Shown: positions 6,624-8,630 of the stretch, in pieces
Position numbering within the stretch: position 1 is the first letter of the stretch
Layout of the letters: each line of letters begins with the position of its first letter
From: Planctomycetota bacterium
GTDB lineage: Bacteria; Planctomycetota; UBA8108
Reading direction: 5' to 3'
DNA length: 8,630 nucleotides
Assembly: GCA_002695115.1 (NCBI GenBank)
Contig: NZOA01000042.1
Coordinates: 6,360 to 14,989 of the forward strand
Program-made: the position numbers and the translations under genes
Notes under the pieces: model-generated
Databases searched by the model: none
Told to the model about the DNA's origin: nothing
Seen by the model: only the letters and a program-made list of their open reading frames with translations

Positions 6624-8630
6624 TTACCGGCCCTGCAGGAAATCACGCTCGTAGGCCACGCTACGACTGTTCCTGAGCAGGTAGAACACCAATCCGAAGA
6701 TGCCTACCAGGATGGGAACAGCGGCGAGGTTCCAGCCAATAATCCAGCCCGCCCAATCTTCGCTACCGTCCTTGAATTCCCTGACAGTCAGGTTCTTGCG
6801 CCGGATCTTCATCAGCCTGTCATCGAGAGCGAAATTCTCGATACAGTTGCGAAAAAACTCGGCGTTGTAACGGTAGGTGACCAGCTGGTCCGCATTGGTC
6901 ACAAAATCATTCTTGAGCATATCGACGCTCGACAGGAAGAGAGCCCTTCCCTCCCGGACCTCGACATGGGCCTTTGGAGCCGGAGCTTTCTTTTCGACGG
7001 GCTTCTCCCCGGCTTCCGCGGGAACATCGGCAGCAACCGGATCCTTCTGCTCCTTACCGGGATCTTCCTGGACTGCAGGAGGAGCGGCTGCGGGGGCGAC
7101 GGGCTTCTCCCCGGCTTCCGCAGGAACATCGGCAGCAACCGGATCCTTCTGCTCCTTACCGGGATCTTCCTGGACTGCAGGAGGAGCGGCTGCGGGGGCG
7201 ACGGGCTTCTCCGCCTCCTCCTGGGGCTCTTCACCGGCGAGCGGATCGGAGGGATCAGGCAGGAGATCTCCATCGCGTACGGGCGGAACACCGGGCGGCA
7301 GACCCTGCTGGAGCCCGGGCGGAAAGCCGGGGATACCCTGATGAGGGTCGGCCCCACCACCTGCCGGCGCCTTCTTCCATTCAGGAACGCTCTCACCCTC
7401 GAACCGGAAAAGGAATTTACCCTTCAGAAAAGCGGCGAGAGCCATCGGCTTGACGAAATCGTTGAATTCCTCGGGGTTACGGTTGCCCATCAGATCCTTC
7501 TGGTATCCCGAAACAGTCGGACCGGCAGGAGGACGTCCACGATTGAAGGGATTGTTCATACCCGCCAGCGGATCGATCTTGACCGACCAGGACTGTTCGC
7601 CGGTGGTGACAAGCTTCTCGGCAACGAGCCCCTCGACCTTATTGATCTTCAGCCCGGCGGTAGCCGGAAGAGCCAGGCCGGGAATCCTGTTGGTGAGGCT
7701 CGACTCATTGTTCATGCTTTCGCCCTTTGGAGAGACCACGAAGGAGACCGGCGTCGGCATCATGGCGGTCAGGTTGCCAAGCACCCTGCGCGGCAGCATG
7801 ATCGCCCCGGCATCGTTGGATGCCAGCATCTCTTCTCCCAGGCTGACCCCCCAGGACTTGAAGAGATCCTCCAGGCCGCTGTTGAGGATCGTAATGGGTA
7901 TTCCTCTCGGCAGACCGGTCTGCTGAGAAATATCGATGGTGTACGGAGAGACGAGGAAGACCGTGGGAATCCCCATCGAGACAGCCCTGTTGATCTCGTA
8001 GACCTGCCGATCTTCAAGCGCGTGCGGCTGCGCGACCACCAGGCATTTGATGAAGCTCGCGTGATCACCATCCGCGAGAACCACCTCGCCGGAAGGCTCT
8101 TCTCCCCTTTCCTCCTTCAGTTTTCGATCGACATCTCCCTTGATGGTCTTGACCAGGTCATCGATGGAGTCGCCCTCCTTGAGAGAGATCTGCCTGACGT
8201 CGACCAGCTCCTGGAGGAAATTGATCACGGCCGCGTATTCCGAAGGCGGCGGAGGAGTGGGCTGGGCGGGGTTCATGGGAGGAGCGGGCGGCTTACGAGC
8301 ATCGAAGAAGGCCACCACCGGCTTCTGGACCTGGGTCACCTTCACGATACGGTAGGCCAACTCGTACTCGAGACTCTCCAGCGAGCTGTGAAAAGGGATG
8401 ACCTCGGCCGTTCGATCCAGATAAGAGATCTTGATCGAGCTGTAGACCCGCAGCTGCTTGACGGAGTTGGCTGTGCGGTCAGGGACGATGTAGGGGTTGA
8501 TGCCCACCTCGGCCAGCGCGCGGAGTTCCTTCTGCTTGAACTCCGCCAGCAGGATCTCCCTGTAGGCTTCATCCTCGGTTTTTTTCGTGGTGTTGGCCCT
8601 GTCTTTGGCCCTTGCCTCGCGCCCCTTCAT
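6624..8630 (-). CDS. GldG-like ABC auxiliary protein (ABC_transp_aux family), 5' end cut by window
   Basis: 668 codons are visible. The ATG at the very edge is probably not the start, because the family normally begins with a membrane helix and an extra 100 or so residues. Family features in order: GINPY at 43-47, a VYSSIKISYLDRTAEVIPF strand pair at 62-80, LEYELAYRIVKVT at 87-99, KPVVAFF at 103-109, and a central Rossmann-like part (CLVVAQPHALED at 196-207, GIPTVFLVSPY at 220-230, DLFKSWGVSLGEEML near 255-269). A late segment, AEFFRNCIENFALDDRLMKIRRKN (590-613 region), matches the usual NxxFFxNxxxWL...IRxK end. A C-terminal membrane helix (627-652) is followed by LRNSR. A Pro/Gly/Ala/Glu-rich insertion at about 420-555 contains a 34-residue tandem duplication. 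In other bacteria such proteins accompany an ABC ATPase and permease (gliding or envelope export). Those genes should lie upstream, off the right edge. DUF4340 follows by 50 bp. No nucleotide-binding Walker motif is seen, as expected. Confidence 0.85.
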   Translation of the reverse strand: MKGREARAKDRANTTKKTEDEAYREILLAEFKQKELRALAEVGINPYIVPDRTANSVKQLRVYSSIKISYLDRTAEVIPFHSSLESLEYELAYRIVKVTQVQKPVVAFFDARKPPAPPMNPAQPTPPPPSEYAAVINFLQELVDVRQISLKEGDSIDDLVKTIKGDVDRKLKEERGEEPSGEVVLADGDHASFIKCLVVAQPHALEDRQVYEINRAVSMGIPTVFLVSPYTIDISQQTGLPRGIPITILNSGLEDLFKSWGVSLGEEMLASNDAGAIMLPRRVLGNLTAMMPTPVSFVVSPKGESMNNESSLTNRIPGLALPATAGLKINKVEGLVAEKLVTTGEQSWSVKIDPLAGMNNPFNRGRPPAGPTVSGYQKDLMGNRNPEEFNDFVKPMALAAFLKGKFLFRFEGESVPEWKKAPAGGGADPHQGIPGFPPGLQQGLPPGVPPVRDGDLLPDPSDPLAGEEPQEEAEKPVAPAAAPPAVQEDPGKEQKDPVAADVPAEAGEKPVAPAAAPPAVQEDPGKEQKDPVAADVPAEAGEKPVEKKAPAPKAHVEVREGRALFLSSVDMLKNDFVTNADQLVTYRYNAEFFRNCIENFALDDRLMKIRRKNLTVREFKDGSEDWAGWIIGWNLAAVPILVGIFGLVFYLLRNSRSVAYERDFLQGR
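6995..7219 (-). repeat. 102-bp in-frame tandem duplication in the GldG-like gene
   Basis: Copy one is 6995-7096 and copy two is 7097-7198, followed by the first 20 or so bases of a third unit at 7199-7219. By eye the two full copies differ at a single base (G at 7020, A at 7122), a synonymous Pro codon change. Each encodes 34 residues beginning EKPVAPAAAPPAVQEDPG and ending with PAEAG, in the flexible region at residues 474-541. The near identity points to a recent duplication or ongoing slippage/recombination. The length is a multiple of three, so the frame is kept. Confidence 0.95.

Noticed and set aside
6995..7219. Tandem repeat considered as a CRISPR array or mobile element
   Set aside because: The units are directly adjacent with no spacers, are 102 bp long, stay in frame within a coding region and have no transposase or terminal repeats.

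Overview
The window is GC-rich bacterial DNA with five protein-coding genes, three of which are complete. The best guess at the host is a Planctomycetota-like or similar environmental bacterium. The grounds are a large secreted lipoprotein ending in a dockerin-like Ca-binding pair with the tail PFPxPGxDxTxDxLGC, which I associate with planctomycete dockerin-like proteins, and the Pro/Ala/Glu-rich low-complexity style of the ABC-accessory proteins. This placement is an inference from recollection, not a search.

Left part (1-1685, minus strand): a poorly characterised 306-aa protein is followed after 33 bp by pyrF (orotidine-5'-phosphate decarboxylase, the longer 'type 2' family). pyrF runs off the left edge inside its phosphate-binding VPGYG motif. 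The two genes are probably cotranscribed from a good sigma70-like promoter at 1805-1833.

Middle (1686-2077): a divergent intergenic region of about 390 bp, more AT-rich than the genes. It holds candidate promoters in both directions, a GGGGCCC hairpin in the minus-strand leader and short direct repeats. No RNA gene was recognised in it.

Centre (2078-5206, plus strand): one 1042-aa modular surface lipoprotein. In order it has a lipoprotein signal, two Big_5-like Ig domains, a propeller made of exactly seven FG-GAP/VCBS-type Asp-loop repeats, two homologous cohesin-like beta domains and a dockerin-like double Ca loop.

Right part (5242-8630, minus strand): a two-gene piece of a GldG/ABC-auxiliary operon. 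A GldG-like membrane-anchored ABC auxiliary protein, cut by the right edge at its N-terminus, is followed by a DUF4340 protein with an N-terminal membrane anchor. The ATPase and permease genes usual for this cluster would lie beyond the right edge. The GldG-like gene contains an almost perfect 102-bp in-frame tandem duplication. The plus-strand lipoprotein and the DUF4340 gene converge, with 35 bp between them.

The novelty candidates are the architecture of the lipoprotein (cohesin-like and dockerin-like modules on the same anchored chain), the low-complexity expansions in the ABC-accessory pair, and the 306-aa orphan protein next to pyrF. I see no phage, IS, CRISPR, tRNA or rRNA.
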